DNA of 24,639 nt from RGIG426 sp045600765 (GCA_045600765.1 JAZRYM010000010.1:1-24639), one strand, 5' to 3'; counted from the first letter of the stretch, positions 6,430-13,668 are shown. The notes: generated by a model not told the origin, from the letters alone. Numbers and translations: made by a program.

Positions 6430-7197
6430 ATGAATTTGGTGGAAATCAAAGATTTGAAAAAATCCTTCAACGGCGTGCCGGTGCTCCGCAATATCTCCCT
6501 CACCGTGAAAGAGGGGCAGACCGTGTCGGTTATCGGCCCTTCCGGCGGCGGAAAATCCACCTTGCTTCGCTGCGCGACGAAGTTGGAACGGGTGGACGGC
6601 GGGTCGATTGCCTACGACGGGCGGTATATGGTGCAAACGGGCGCGGACGGTGCGGTGCAATACGCGCCGAAAGCGGAGTTGCGTGATATTTGCTCGACTT
6701 TTGGGCTGGTGTTTCAGAATTTCAACCTTTTTCCGCATTTTTCGGTGCTCCAAAACTTGACCGATGCGCCGGTCCATGTGTTGAAAATCAGCAAAGAGGA
6801 AGCGCAGGAACGTGCGCTGGAACTGCTTGATAAAATGGGTCTCAAAAACCGCGCGGATGCGTATCCGGGCGAGTTGTCGGGCGGTCAGCAACAGCGGGTA
6901 TCCATTGCGCGGGCGCTGATGCTTCGCCCGAAAGTGCTGTTTTTTGACGAGCCGACGTCGGCGCTTGACCCGGAGTTGACGGGCGAGATTTTGAAAGTCA
7001 TCAAACAGTTGGCGGCGGAAAAAATGACGATGGTGATTATCACCCACGAAATGGCGTTTGCCCGCGACGTGTCCGACCACGTTATCTTTATGGACGGCGG
7101 CCTTATCGTGGAGGAGGGCGACCCGAAAGAGGTTATTGAAAATCCGCAAAATCCCCGTACAAAGGAATTTCTCAATCGGGTGAAGTCTACCATTTGA
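6430..7197 (+). CDS. Amino acid ABC transporter ATP-binding protein (GlnQ family)
   Basis: A 255-residue ATPase. Walker A GPSGGGKST at 36-44, Q-loop Gln at about 96 (GLVFQNFNLFPHFSVL), ABC signature LSGGQQQRVSIARAL starting at 149, Walker B VLFFDEP at 169-175 followed by the D-loop SALDPE, and the switch His in IITHEM at about 206. It powers amino acid import on the cytoplasmic face. A GTG three codons upstream (6421) lies inside the AGGAGGTG ribosome site at 6417-6424, so the ATG at 6430 is the start. It is about 10-15 residues longer than many GlnQ proteins because of extra sequence at about 60-90, before the Q-loop. It is the last gene of the three-gene operon, and its stop codon sits in the -35 of the next promoter. 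Confidence 0.95.
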   Translation: MNLVEIKDLKKSFNGVPVLRNISLTVKEGQTVSVIGPSGGGKSTLLRCATKLERVDGGSIAYDGRYMVQTGADGAVQYAPKAELRDICSTFGLVFQNFNLFPHFSVLQNLTDAPVHVLKISKEEAQERALELLDKMGLKNRADAYPGELSGGQQQRVSIARALMLRPKVLFFDEPTSALDPELTGEILKVIKQLAAEKMTMVIITHEMAFARDVSDHVIFMDGGLIVEEGDPKEVIENPQNPRTKEFLNRVKSTI

Positions 7198-7221
7198 CAA
7201 ATTGAAAAAACGTGGTATACT
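7194..7221 (+). promoter_or_regulatory. Promoter of the cohesin-like gene, overlapping the ATPase stop
   Basis: TTGACA (7194-7199) contains the TGA stop of the ATPase gene (7195-7197). A 16-bp spacer leads to TATACT (7216-7221), preceded by GTGG as an extended -10. Confidence 0.85.
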
Positions 7222-7265
7222 ATCCCGTGTAGGTTCCCACATTTTGCAAATTAGGAGTGTTTAGT

Positions 7266-8093
7266 ATGAAAAAAACAATTGTTTCTCTTTTGTGCGTGAC
7301 GATGATGTTGCTCGCACTGTGCGTGCCGTTCACCGCGATGGCGGAGGAGACGGCAGAGGGTGTGGAAGTGACCATCGGTTCGGTGGAGGCGGCGCAAGGC
7401 GACGAAATCGACGTGCCGATTACCATTGACAAAAACCCCGGTATTTGGGGCATCAACTGGAAAGTGTATTACGATACCCAAGTGCTTCGCTTTGACGGTA
7501 TCGAGTTCAAAGACGAGTTTGCCGCTCTGGGCCTTTTGGACACCAACGAGGTGAAATATCCCGTGGTTCTCAACGGTATGGGCGCGCAGCTTGAAGACGA
7601 GACGACGACCGGCGTGATTGCCGTCATTCACTTCAAAGTGTTTGTCGGCGCGAAGCTCGGCGATACCGAAATTTCCATGATGGCGGAGACAGGCAACAAC
7701 ATCAACGTCGATGCCGAAGACGTACCGCTGACCGTCAACAAGGGCAAAATCAAAGTTACCGAGGGTTTGGCGGAATCGGACGACAAAGAGGATTATCCGC
7801 CGGAAAAACCGCTGGAAGAAAACAAACCGCAAAATCAGCCGGTGGGTTACAGCACCAAATCGAGCGAGGGCGGTCACAAATGGATTTGGATTATCATCGG
7901 TGCCGTCGCGCTTTTGGCGGTTGTGGTGGTAATTTGGCTCTTCTCCGGCTCGGATGAGGAGAAAGCGCCCGAAACGGCGACCGCGCCCGAAGGGGAGCCG
8001 TCGGCGGACGATGCCGCGTTCTTGAAGATGCTTGCCGATGCGGATGCCGCAAAGGCGGAGCAATCGGCAGAATCGGAAAAAACCGAGGAATAA
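7266..8093 (+). CDS. Membrane-anchored cohesin-like domain protein
   Basis: A 275-residue surface protein. Residues 1-26 are a signal peptide ending TAMA; 33-165 read as a cohesin-type beta sandwich, opening VEVTIGSVEAAQGDEIDVPI, then WGINWKVYYDTQVLRFDGIEF and TTGVIAVIHFKVF, the order seen in cohesins; a Pro/Glu/Lys-rich linker covers about 170-204; WIWIIIGAVALLAVVVVIWLF (207-227) is a membrane helix; a 48-residue acidic Ala/Glu tail should then be cytoplasmic. Cohesins bind dockerins, but this fold also occurs in proteins unrelated to cellulosomes, and no dockerin is seen in the window. The ATG at 7266 is preferred to a GTG at 7257 because AGGAG (7253-7257) overlaps the latter. It has its own promoter and terminator. 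The domain call is moderate, the anchoring good. Confidence 0.75.
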   Translation: MKKTIVSLLCVTMMLLALCVPFTAMAEETAEGVEVTIGSVEAAQGDEIDVPITIDKNPGIWGINWKVYYDTQVLRFDGIEFKDEFAALGLLDTNEVKYPVVLNGMGAQLEDETTTGVIAVIHFKVFVGAKLGDTEISMMAETGNNINVDAEDVPLTVNKGKIKVTEGLAESDDKEDYPPEKPLEENKPQNQPVGYSTKSSEGGHKWIWIIIGAVALLAVVVVIWLFSGSDEEKAPETATAPEGEPSADDAAFLKMLADADAAKAEQSAESEKTEE

Positions 8094-8105
8094 AACAGCA
8101 ACGAC

Positions 8106-8148
8106 AATCCCGCCGTCAGCGTTAAGTTGACGGCGGGATTTTTGTTTT
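8106..8148 (+). terminator. Terminator after the cohesin-like gene
   Basis: A perfect 13-bp stem AATCCCGCCGTCA (8106-8118) / TGACGGCGGGATT (8128-8140), then TTTGTTTT. Confidence 0.9.
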
Positions 8149-8183
8149 GCCAAAAAAATCCCGTAAAAATCCCGTTTTCTCGT

Positions 8184-8212
8184 TTGACGGACGACGAAAA
8201 AAGTGGTATACT
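8184..8212 (+). promoter_or_regulatory. Promoter of the secreted hydrolase-like gene
   Basis: TTGACG (8184-8189), 17-bp spacer, TATACT (8207-8212) with GTGG before the -10. Confidence 0.8.
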
Positions 8213-8253
8213 GTCCTTGTATATAAAAAGATGCGAAAAGAGGAGGGGCGGAG

Positions 8254-9474
8254 ATGAAAAACGCGAAAAAAACCGTGGCAATATTGCTTGCGGCGGCGTT
8301 TTTTGCCACCGCCCTCTTTTCGTTTTCCGCGCTCGGCGGCGACCAACCGAAGCGGATTAGCCCCGTCACCCCGCCGTGGGAAGCGGGGCAGGCAACCCTT
8401 TCGGAGCTGCGCGACTTTTTCCCGCACGGAATGTTTTGGAACCACGTGGTAGGTGACCCTGACGAGGCGTACAGCGTGACCGACACCGCCTGCTCGCCCT
8501 ATTTGGATGACGAGGTGTTACACGATAAGTCGGCGGGGGTTACTTGCAACTTTTTTGAGGTGCCCGGCAAGGTGTACGGCGGGTGGCAATGTTGCGGCTA
8601 TATGCGGATGCTGACCTACGCCTATTACGGCGTGTCTTTTGAAAATTGGGACACCGAAGCGACCCTTGAAAATGTGAAAGCGGGAGACGTGTTGGAACTG
8701 TGGAACTACGGCCCGCACTACATTTTTATTGAGACGCTGAAAGACAACGGCGACGGCACGGCGGCGATTACCTATGCCGATTGCAACGGTACCGGCAAAC
8801 GAAGCCATTGTCAAATTCAATGGGACGCGCTCGGCACGCTTGACCTTGTGCAAAACACGATGAAGAACTCCCTCCTCGGAGACTGGGAGCTGGACACGTT
8901 GTACGTCTCGCCCGAAAACCCCGTACCGACCACCGATACGACGGTGACGGCAACCGAAAAGCCTACGGGGACGACGGACATGACGGCGACGACGGCTACC
9001 ACCGCGACAACCAAGACGACTGCGACAACCAAAACGACCGCGACGACCACCGTGACGACGACCACGACCGCGCCGTCCACCCTTTCGGTGCGGTACAATC
9101 TGTGCGGCGGGGAAGCGGGGAGCAAGCAGTATACCGTCGCGAAAAACGGCGATTTGTGCGTGTGGGAGACGGGAGGGCCCGTTATCGAACGCTTGACGGC
9201 GGAGACGGTGGCAAGCGCGTCACCGCTTTCGGCGAAACGGGCGGGGCTGACACGGCAAGGCTATTATTTTGCCGGCTGGTCGTTTGACAAAAACAGCGGC
9301 AATGCGGCAACAGCGCTTGCGGCGCTCTATCCCGTGTCGTCGGAAAACGCCGCTTGGTGGTTTGCGGAACAGTTGGAACATCGAACGAAAGTAGGGCTTG
9401 TCACCGCGTTTCAAAGCGGGGTGCGGCAGGTTACGCTCTATGCCGTGTGGATTCCCGCGAACAGCCGTGAATGA
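8254..9474 (+). CDS. Secreted Cys/His hydrolase-like protein with Thr-rich linker and InlB-type repeat
   Basis: A 406-residue exported protein. Residues 1-28 form a signal peptide. The domain at about 40-215 has QCCGYMRMLTYAYYG (112-126), VKAGDVLELWNYGPHYIFIE (141-160) and YADCNGTGKRSHCQIQW (174-190). A Cys at a helix start, a His after a GDVLELW strand and a later Asp/Asn resemble NlpC/P60 or CHAP-like papain folds, with Cys113 or Cys114, His155 and Asp176 or Asn178 as candidate active residues; this is inference. Residues 227-272 are an almost pure Thr linker, probably extended or glycosylated. The C-terminus, with LSVRYNLCGG and GYYFAGWSFDKNSG, looks like a Listeria/Bacteroides (InlB B-type) repeat. 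There is no LPXTG or membrane anchor. The ATG has AGGAGGGG at 8240-8247. rmlD follows 12 nt after the stop and may be co-transcribed. Confidence 0.7.
   Translation: MKNAKKTVAILLAAAFFATALFSFSALGGDQPKRISPVTPPWEAGQATLSELRDFFPHGMFWNHVVGDPDEAYSVTDTACSPYLDDEVLHDKSAGVTCNFFEVPGKVYGGWQCCGYMRMLTYAYYGVSFENWDTEATLENVKAGDVLELWNYGPHYIFIETLKDNGDGTAAITYADCNGTGKRSHCQIQWDALGTLDLVQNTMKNSLLGDWELDTLYVSPENPVPTTDTTVTATEKPTGTTDMTATTATTATTKTTATTKTTATTTVTTTTTAPSTLSVRYNLCGGEAGSKQYTVAKNGDLCVWETGGPVIERLTAETVASASPLSAKRAGLTRQGYYFAGWSFDKNSGNAATALAALYPVSSENAAWWFAEQLEHRTKVGLVTAFQSGVRQVTLYAVWIPANSRE
9004..9057 (+). repeat. Coding minisatellite, three 18-bp units
   Basis: Three in-frame 18-bp units, beginning GCGACAACCAA (9004 and 9022) and diverging in the third (9040), encode ATTKTT-type hexads of the Thr-rich linker. 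Copy number may vary between strains. Confidence 0.65.
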
Positions 9475-9486
9475 GGAGGAACAACG

Positions 9487-10329
9487 ATGAAAGTATTGGT
9501 AACCGGCGCCGCCGGACAGTTGGGACAAGACGTGATGACGGCGCTTACCGCGCGCGGGCACGAAGCGGTCGGTATTGACCGCGCCGAAGCGGATATTACA
9601 AACGAGGCGCAGGTGGCGGCGGTCATTACCGAAGCCCATCCCGACGTGGTTATCCATTGCGCCGCCTACACCGCGGTGGACCGCGCGGAGGAGGAAAAAG
9701 ACCTTTGCACCCGCATCAACGTGGACGGTACGCGGTTTATTGCGCGCGCCGCCGAAGCGTGCGGGGCGAAACTCATTTATATCAGTACCGATTACGTTTT
9801 TAACGGCGCGGGCGACTGCCCGTTTTTGCCGAACGACGAAAAAGCGCCGCTCAACCATTACGGGTTGACGAAATCGCAGGGCGAGGATGCCGCGCTTGCG
9901 GAATGTTCGCGTGTGTTTGTGGTGCGGACGTCGTGGGTGTTCGGCGCGCACGGCAACAATTTTATCAAGACGATGCGCCGTCTCGGAACAGAGCGAGACG
10001 AGGTCGCCGTGGTGTGCGATGAGGTGGGTGCGCCTACCTATACACCCGATTTGGCGGCGCTTCTCTGCGAAATGGCGGAGAGCGACCGTTACGGGGTGTA
10101 CCACGGCACAAACGAGGGCGAGTGCCGCCGCGACGAACTCGCCGCCGCGGTGATGGAGACGTTCGGGCTGTCTTGCCGTGTGCGCGCCATTACCGGTGAC
10201 CGGTACAAAACGGCGGCGGTGCGCCCGCACAATTCACGGCTCTCGAAAGAGTGCTTGTCGCAAAACGGGTTTACCCGCTTGCCCGATTGGCGTGACGCGC
10301 TTGCGCGCTATGCAAAAGAAGTGGATTGA
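9487..10329 (+). CDS. rmlD: dTDP-4-dehydrorhamnose reductase (RmlD)
   Basis: A 280-residue extended short-chain dehydrogenase, normal for RmlD. The nucleotide-binding motif TGAAGQLG is at 6-13, VVIHCAAYTAVDRAE at about 54-68, ISTDYVFNG at about 99-107, and the catalytic YGLTK gives Tyr125 and Lys129. RTSWVFGAHGNNF and later GVYHGTNEGECRRDELA are also family features. It reduces dTDP-4-dehydro-L-rhamnose to dTDP-L-rhamnose with NAD(P)H, for cell-wall polysaccharide or glycoprotein. No rmlA, rmlB or rmlC is adjacent, so this is a detached member of the pathway. The start ATG has TGAGGAGGAA at 9473-9482. With only 12 nt from the preceding gene and no visible promoter, it probably depends on the promoter at 8184-8212. 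Confidence 0.92.
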   Translation: MKVLVTGAAGQLGQDVMTALTARGHEAVGIDRAEADITNEAQVAAVITEAHPDVVIHCAAYTAVDRAEEEKDLCTRINVDGTRFIARAAEACGAKLIYISTDYVFNGAGDCPFLPNDEKAPLNHYGLTKSQGEDAALAECSRVFVVRTSWVFGAHGNNFIKTMRRLGTERDEVAVVCDEVGAPTYTPDLAALLCEMAESDRYGVYHGTNEGECRRDELAAAVMETFGLSCRVRAITGDRYKTAAVRPHNSRLSKECLSQNGFTRLPDWRDALARYAKEVD

Positions 10330-10341
10330 CGACAAAATTCG

Positions 10342-10363
10342 CAAAATTTCCGTCGAAATTTTG
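10342..10363. repeat. AT-rich palindrome upstream of the CarD-family gene
   Basis: A perfect 9-bp inverted repeat CAAAATTTC-CGTC-GAAATTTTG (10342-10363). The sequence GTCGAAATTT recurs at 10387-10396, touching the promoter -10. It could be a regulator site or a weak rmlD terminator; it lacks a long T-run. Confidence 0.5.
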
Positions 10364-10375
10364 TAGAAAACCCCT

Positions 10376-10404
10376 TTGCAAAATCGGTCGAAATTTGGTA
10401 TACT
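10376..10404 (+). promoter_or_regulatory. Promoter of the carD-queH unit
   Basis: TTGCAA (10376-10381), 17-bp spacer, TATACT (10399-10404) with TTTGG before it. Transcription would start near 10411, about 40 nt before the ATG. Confidence 0.75.
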
Positions 10405-10453
10405 GTATCTGTTAGGCTACATATTGGGAATTTTCAAAAAGAAAGGAACGGCA

Positions 10454-10948
10454 ATGTTCAAAATCGGCGACATTATCGCGTATCGTTCCGCCGGCGTTTG
10501 CCGCGTGGAAGACATCCGTGAAGACTCTCTGACGGGAGAGCGAAAAACCTACTATTTTCTGAAACCGCTCGCAAAACGTAACGCGACTGTGTACGTGCCG
10601 CTCGACAACGCCATGTTGTGCGGACGGATGATGCCGTTACTCAGTGAGGCGGATGCTCATGCGCTTTTGAAAAAGCCGGGTGATGCCGTGGCATTGCCGT
10701 GGGTGGACAACCCCAAAGAGCGGCAAACCACCTTTTCTGCCGCGATTGCCGGCGGTAACCGTGCGGAAATTGTGGCGGTTGTGCGTGCGCTTGTCCGGCA
10801 CAAACGCGAGGTGGAACAAGAGGGACGCAAGTTTTTTGCGAGCGACGAGCGGTTGCTTGATACCGCGATAAGTGCCGTGGCGGGAGAGATTGCCTACGTC
10901 CTTCACCGTGAGGAACACGAGATTGTGACACAACTGTACGAGGAGTGA
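10454..10948 (+). CDS. CarD/CdnL-family transcription regulator
   Basis: A 164-residue protein. The N-terminal MFKIGDIIAYRSAGVCRVEDI followed by YYFLKPLAKRNATVYVPLDN is the CarD N-terminal (RNA-polymerase-interacting, Tudor-like) domain; the rest is helical with a basic patch RALVRHKREVEQEG, as in the C-terminal DNA-contacting half. Members bind the RNA polymerase beta subunit and affect promoter opening, often of rRNA or stress genes. An upstream in-frame start at 10376 lies inside the promoter; the ATG at 10454 has AAAGGAACGG (10442-10451) in front. queH begins 5 nt after the stop, and the AGGAG serving queH lies in the last codons, so the pair is translationally close. A functional link between the two is not obvious. 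Confidence 0.88.
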   Translation: MFKIGDIIAYRSAGVCRVEDIREDSLTGERKTYYFLKPLAKRNATVYVPLDNAMLCGRMMPLLSEADAHALLKKPGDAVALPWVDNPKERQTTFSAAIAGGNRAEIVAVVRALVRHKREVEQEGRKFFASDERLLDTAISAVAGEIAYVLHREEHEIVTQLYEE

Positions 10949-10952
10949 GCGG

Positions 10953-11564
10953 ATGGAAAATTTCCAACGGGTGATGGAGAAAACGATTGCCTCTCTGTCG
11001 CCGCAAAACGAGCCGCCGCGCCTTTTGCTGCACAGTTGTTGCGCGCCTTGCTCGTCCTATGTGTTGGAGGTGCTTTCGCGCCATTTTCGTGTGACGGTGG
11101 ATTACTACAACCCGAACATTTTTCCGCAAGAGGAGTTTGAAAAGCGCCTTGCGGAACAGCGCCGCTTGCTTACGGAAATGCCGTTTGAAAACTCCGTCGA
11201 ATTGGTGGCGGACACCTACGACGAGGCGGAATTTTTGTCGGCGGTCACGGGACTGGAAGCGGAGCCGGAGGGCGGTGCACGGTGCGCTGTTTGTTATCGG
11301 TTGCGGTTGGAACACGCCGCCAAACGCGCCGCCGCCGAGGGGTTTGATTATTTCACGACCACGCTGACGGTGAGTCCCTACAAGCACGCGGACGTGTTAA
11401 ACGAAATCGGCGGGGAACTCGCCGAAATTTACGGCGTGCCGTATCTGTTTTCGGATTTCAAGAAAAAAGACGGCTATAAGCGCTCGTGTACGCTTGCGGC
11501 AGCGTATGGCTTGTATCGGCAGGACTATTGCGGTTGCCGTTTTTCACTTCGGGAGGAAGAATAA
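10953..11564 (+). CDS. queH: Epoxyqueuosine reductase QueH
   Basis: A 203-residue protein of the QueH (former DUF208) family. LLLHSCCAPCSSYVLEVL at 24-41 carries the vicinal Cys29-Cys30 pair and Cys33; CAVC gives Cys111 and Cys114 in CAVCYRLRLEHAA; TTTLTVSPYKH at 136-145 is a family hallmark; FKKKDGYKRSC gives Cys179, and YCGCR gives Cys193 and Cys195. QueH uses a [4Fe-4S] cluster to reduce epoxyqueuosine to queuosine at the tRNA wobble position, replacing the unrelated cobalamin-dependent QueG. No other queuosine gene is adjacent. Start ATG 10953 uses AGGAG at 10941-10945, spanning the end of the CarD gene. A strong terminator follows at once. Confidence 0.95.
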   Translation: MENFQRVMEKTIASLSPQNEPPRLLLHSCCAPCSSYVLEVLSRHFRVTVDYYNPNIFPQEEFEKRLAEQRRLLTEMPFENSVELVADTYDEAEFLSAVTGLEAEPEGGARCAVCYRLRLEHAAKRAAAEGFDYFTTTLTVSPYKHADVLNEIGGELAEIYGVPYLFSDFKKKDGYKRSCTLAAAYGLYRQDYCGCRFSLREEE

Positions 11565-11608
11565 AAGCAGAGACCAAAACGCCTTGCGTGACGCGTCCCT
11601 GCTTTTTT
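11563..11608 (+). terminator. Terminator after queH
   Basis: AAAAGCAGAGAC (11563-11574) pairs with GTCCCTGCTTTT, one mismatch, ending in TTTTTT at 11608. The loop holds a second small GCGT/ACGC hairpin. The stem begins inside the queH stop codon. Confidence 0.8.
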
Positions 11609-11641
11609 GCTATGCAAAAGGCCACGAAATGAGGGAAAGAA

Positions 11642-12568
11642 ATGAACCAAACCGAACAAAAAAAGGGGAAATTGCCCAAAGCGGCTGTGGCGGTCGTTGT
11701 CGGGTGCTTGGTGCTCAACCTTTTGATGATGACGACGGTGGCGGTGCTGTTTGTGGTGCGCCGCGGTCAGCAAAACCGTGCCGCCGAGCCGGTGGAAGCG
11801 GAACCGAGTGTGTCGGAACACGAGGGCGAAATTTACATTGAGGACGAGACGCTCGGCGGGATTTGGATTGCGGAATACGACAATCTTCAAAAAAGCACCG
11901 TTTTGACCGACAAAATCACCGATAACGGCGATTTTAAGGTGTATACCGCCGGCAGTGCGCCCGCCAAAGTGGGGATTGACGTATCGGAATACCAAACGGT
12001 GACCGATTGGAATGCGGTGAAAGCCGCCGGCGTGCAATACGTTATGATTCGTGCCGGATGGCGCGGGTATGAGGAAGGTGTGCTCCACGAAGACGAAAAG
12101 TTTCGCGAAAATATTGAGGGCGCGCTTGCGGCGGGAGTGCCTGTCGGCGTGTATTTCTTCTCGCAGGCGGTGACACCGGGCGAGGCACGGTTGGAAGCTA
12201 ATTTTGTGCTCGACCTCATTGCCGACTACGACCTGACCTATCCCGTCGCGTTCGACTGGGAGACGGTGAACGAGGTGGATGCCCGCACGTTCGGCATCCA
12301 AAACGACCAGTTGACGGCGCTTGCCCGTGAGTTTGCGAACGTGGTACGAGCCGAAGGCTATACGCCCATGCTGTATTTTTACAAGCATCTCGGGTATTTA
12401 CAGTACGATTTATCGCAGTTGTCCGGTTATGACTTTTGGTTGGCGGAGCCGGGCGACAAACCGACCTTCTATTACCGTTTTGCCATGTGGCAGTACAAAA
12501 CCGACGGTACCGTGCCCGGTGTGGACGGCACGGTGGATATGAATTTGTGTTTTGAACGGTACGAGTGA
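11642..12568 (+). CDS. Membrane-anchored GH25 muramidase (lysozyme family)
   Basis: A 308-residue protein with a short basic cytoplasmic start, one membrane helix at about 13-39 and an acidic stalk, then a GH25 domain from about 108 to the end. GIDVSEYQTVTDW (111-123) holds the first active-site Asp (113); VMIRAGWRGYEEG, AGVPVGVYFFSQAV and PVAFDWETVN (201-210, Asp205 and Glu207) are the family landmarks; the end with MWQYKTDGTVPGVDGTVDMN closes the barrel. GH25 enzymes cleave the MurNAc-GlcNAc bond of peptidoglycan. The membrane tether and lack of wall-binding repeats suggest host cell-wall remodelling rather than a phage endolysin. The ATG has GAGGGAAAG upstream. No clear promoter is seen in the 33 nt after the queH terminator, so it may need read-through. 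Confidence 0.92.
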   Translation: MNQTEQKKGKLPKAAVAVVVGCLVLNLLMMTTVAVLFVVRRGQQNRAAEPVEAEPSVSEHEGEIYIEDETLGGIWIAEYDNLQKSTVLTDKITDNGDFKVYTAGSAPAKVGIDVSEYQTVTDWNAVKAAGVQYVMIRAGWRGYEEGVLHEDEKFRENIEGALAAGVPVGVYFFSQAVTPGEARLEANFVLDLIADYDLTYPVAFDWETVNEVDARTFGIQNDQLTALAREFANVVRAEGYTPMLYFYKHLGYLQYDLSQLSGYDFWLAEPGDKPTFYYRFAMWQYKTDGTVPGVDGTVDMNLCFERYE

Positions 12569-12641
12569 GCGTTTTGACGGGATTTCGCGGAGGAATGACG
12601 AAAAAGATAAAATTAGTGCCGTATATTTCGACTTTTGGCGG

Positions 12642-12671
12642 TTGACACTTCGCGCGTAATAATAGTATAAT
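12642..12671 (+). promoter_or_regulatory. Promoter of the Na+-pumping decarboxylase operon
   Basis: TTGACA (12642-12647), 18-bp spacer, TATAAT (12666-12671). It is the strongest -10 in this half of the window. A leader of about 40 nt ends in AAAAAGGAGGAGG before the ATG at 12721. Confidence 0.85.
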
Positions 12672-12720
12672 AAATGCAGTTTGGATATTTTTTATCTTTC
12701 AAAAAGGAGGAGGTTTCAAC

Positions 12721-13209
12721 ATGAACTTTGCGTTGTTTACGGCGGCTGCCGAATACAGCAATTTGTTCGTCGTGTTGATGGGTCTCGGCACCGTGTTTGT
12801 GGGACTGATTTGCATCATCGTGTTGTGCTCGATTTCGGGTGCGATTATTCAAGCGATTGAAAGCAAAAAAAAAAGCAACCCACAGAATGACGTAACCGCT
12901 CCGGCGAAAGCCACGGCTCCGGTTGCTGTCGCGCCTGCCACCCCGGCACGAACCGTTGTCCCGTGTGACAACATTCCGAACCGCGGCGCGTTTATGGCGG
13001 CGGTTTCCGCCGCACTTGCGGAAGACCTCGGCACCGACGTGTCGTCGATCCGCATTCTGTCCATCGGCAAAGAGATTACGCCCGACACCCCGCTTGGCGA
13101 TACCGTCAAAAATCGCGGTGAATTCGTGGCGGCGGTCTCGGCGGCACTGGCAGAAGAATTGGGAACGGACGTTTCCAAAATCAAAATTTCGTCCATTCGT
13201 CCGGCGTAA
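12721..13209 (+). CDS. oadG: Na+-translocating decarboxylase gamma subunit (OadG family)
   Basis: A 162-residue protein. One membrane helix, about 16-44 (LFVVLMGLGTVFVGLICIIVLCSISG), matches the OadG N-terminus; a Lys/Ala/Pro linker runs to about 82. The C-terminal half holds two near-copies of one unit: NRGAFMAAVSAALAEDLGTD (87-106) and NRGEFVAAVSAALAEELGTD (131-150), each followed by VS(S/K)I(R/K)I. A single (V/A)AVSAALAEE-type tail helix ending SIR is usual, so this is a duplication. OadG assembles the alpha and beta subunits at the membrane. It is first of four genes; a strong AGGAGGAGG-type ribosome site precedes it, and the biotin-carrier gene begins 56 nt after its stop. Confidence 0.82.
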   Translation: MNFALFTAAAEYSNLFVVLMGLGTVFVGLICIIVLCSISGAIIQAIESKKKSNPQNDVTAPAKATAPVAVAPATPARTVVPCDNIPNRGAFMAAVSAALAEDLGTDVSSIRILSIGKEITPDTPLGDTVKNRGEFVAAVSAALAEELGTDVSKIKISSIRPA

Positions 13210-13264
13210 CCGGACACGTTGTATGTCTATCAAAATTTTAGAAATAAGAAAGAGGTAACCGAAA

Positions 13265-13648
13265 ATGAAAAAGTATCGTGTGAATGTCAATGGTACCAAC
13301 TATGAAATCCTGCTCGAAGCCCTGGGCGAGACCGGCGCGCCGGTCGCTGCGACCGCTTCCGCTCCTGTTGCCGCCGCTCCGGCGCCTGTCGCCGCTGCTC
13401 CGGCTGCCGCTCCGGCTCCCGTTGTTGCCGGTAACGGTCAGAAAGTTGAAGCGCCGATGCCCGGCACCATTTTGAAAGTGAACGTCGCCGCCGGTGACGC
13501 TGTCAAAGCGGGCGACGTGCTGATGATTCTCGAAGCCATGAAAATGGAAAATGAGATTATGTGCCCGGTGGACGGCAAAGTGGGCGCCGTCGCGGTCGCG
13601 CAGGGTCAGTCGGTCGATACCGGCGCTCTGCTTTGCACCATTGAATAA
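13265..13648 (+). CDS. Biotin carboxyl carrier subunit of the decarboxylase
   Basis: A 127-residue protein: a short N-terminal segment MKKYRVNVNGTNYEILLE, a flexible Ala/Pro linker at about 25-54, and a biotinyl domain from about 58. The biotin attachment motif EAMKMEN is at 90-96, with biotin on Lys93; APMPGTILKVNV and PVDGKVGAVAV are the flanking strands. The arm carries the carboxyl group from the alpha subunit active site to the OadB membrane pump. In enteric OadA this domain is fused to the C-terminus of the alpha subunit; here it is a separate gene, which fits the short alpha subunit at the end of the operon. The start ATG has GAAAGAGGTAACC just upstream. Confidence 0.95.
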   Translation: MKKYRVNVNGTNYEILLEALGETGAPVAATASAPVAAAPAPVAAAPAAAPAPVVAGNGQKVEAPMPGTILKVNVAAGDAVKAGDVLMILEAMKMENEIMCPVDGKVGAVAVAQGQSVDTGALLCTIE

Positions 13649-13668
13649 TCCACGGAGGTAACAAATCC

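Noticed and set aside
9004..9057. Repeats that might suggest a CRISPR array
   Set aside because: The units are in-frame Thr-codon repeats without spacers inside a linker-coding region.
12595..12645. Tiny frame of 16 codons (MTKKIKLVPYISTFGG) before oadG
   Set aside because: GGAGG is almost touching the ATG and the frame ends inside the oadG promoter; no support for translation.
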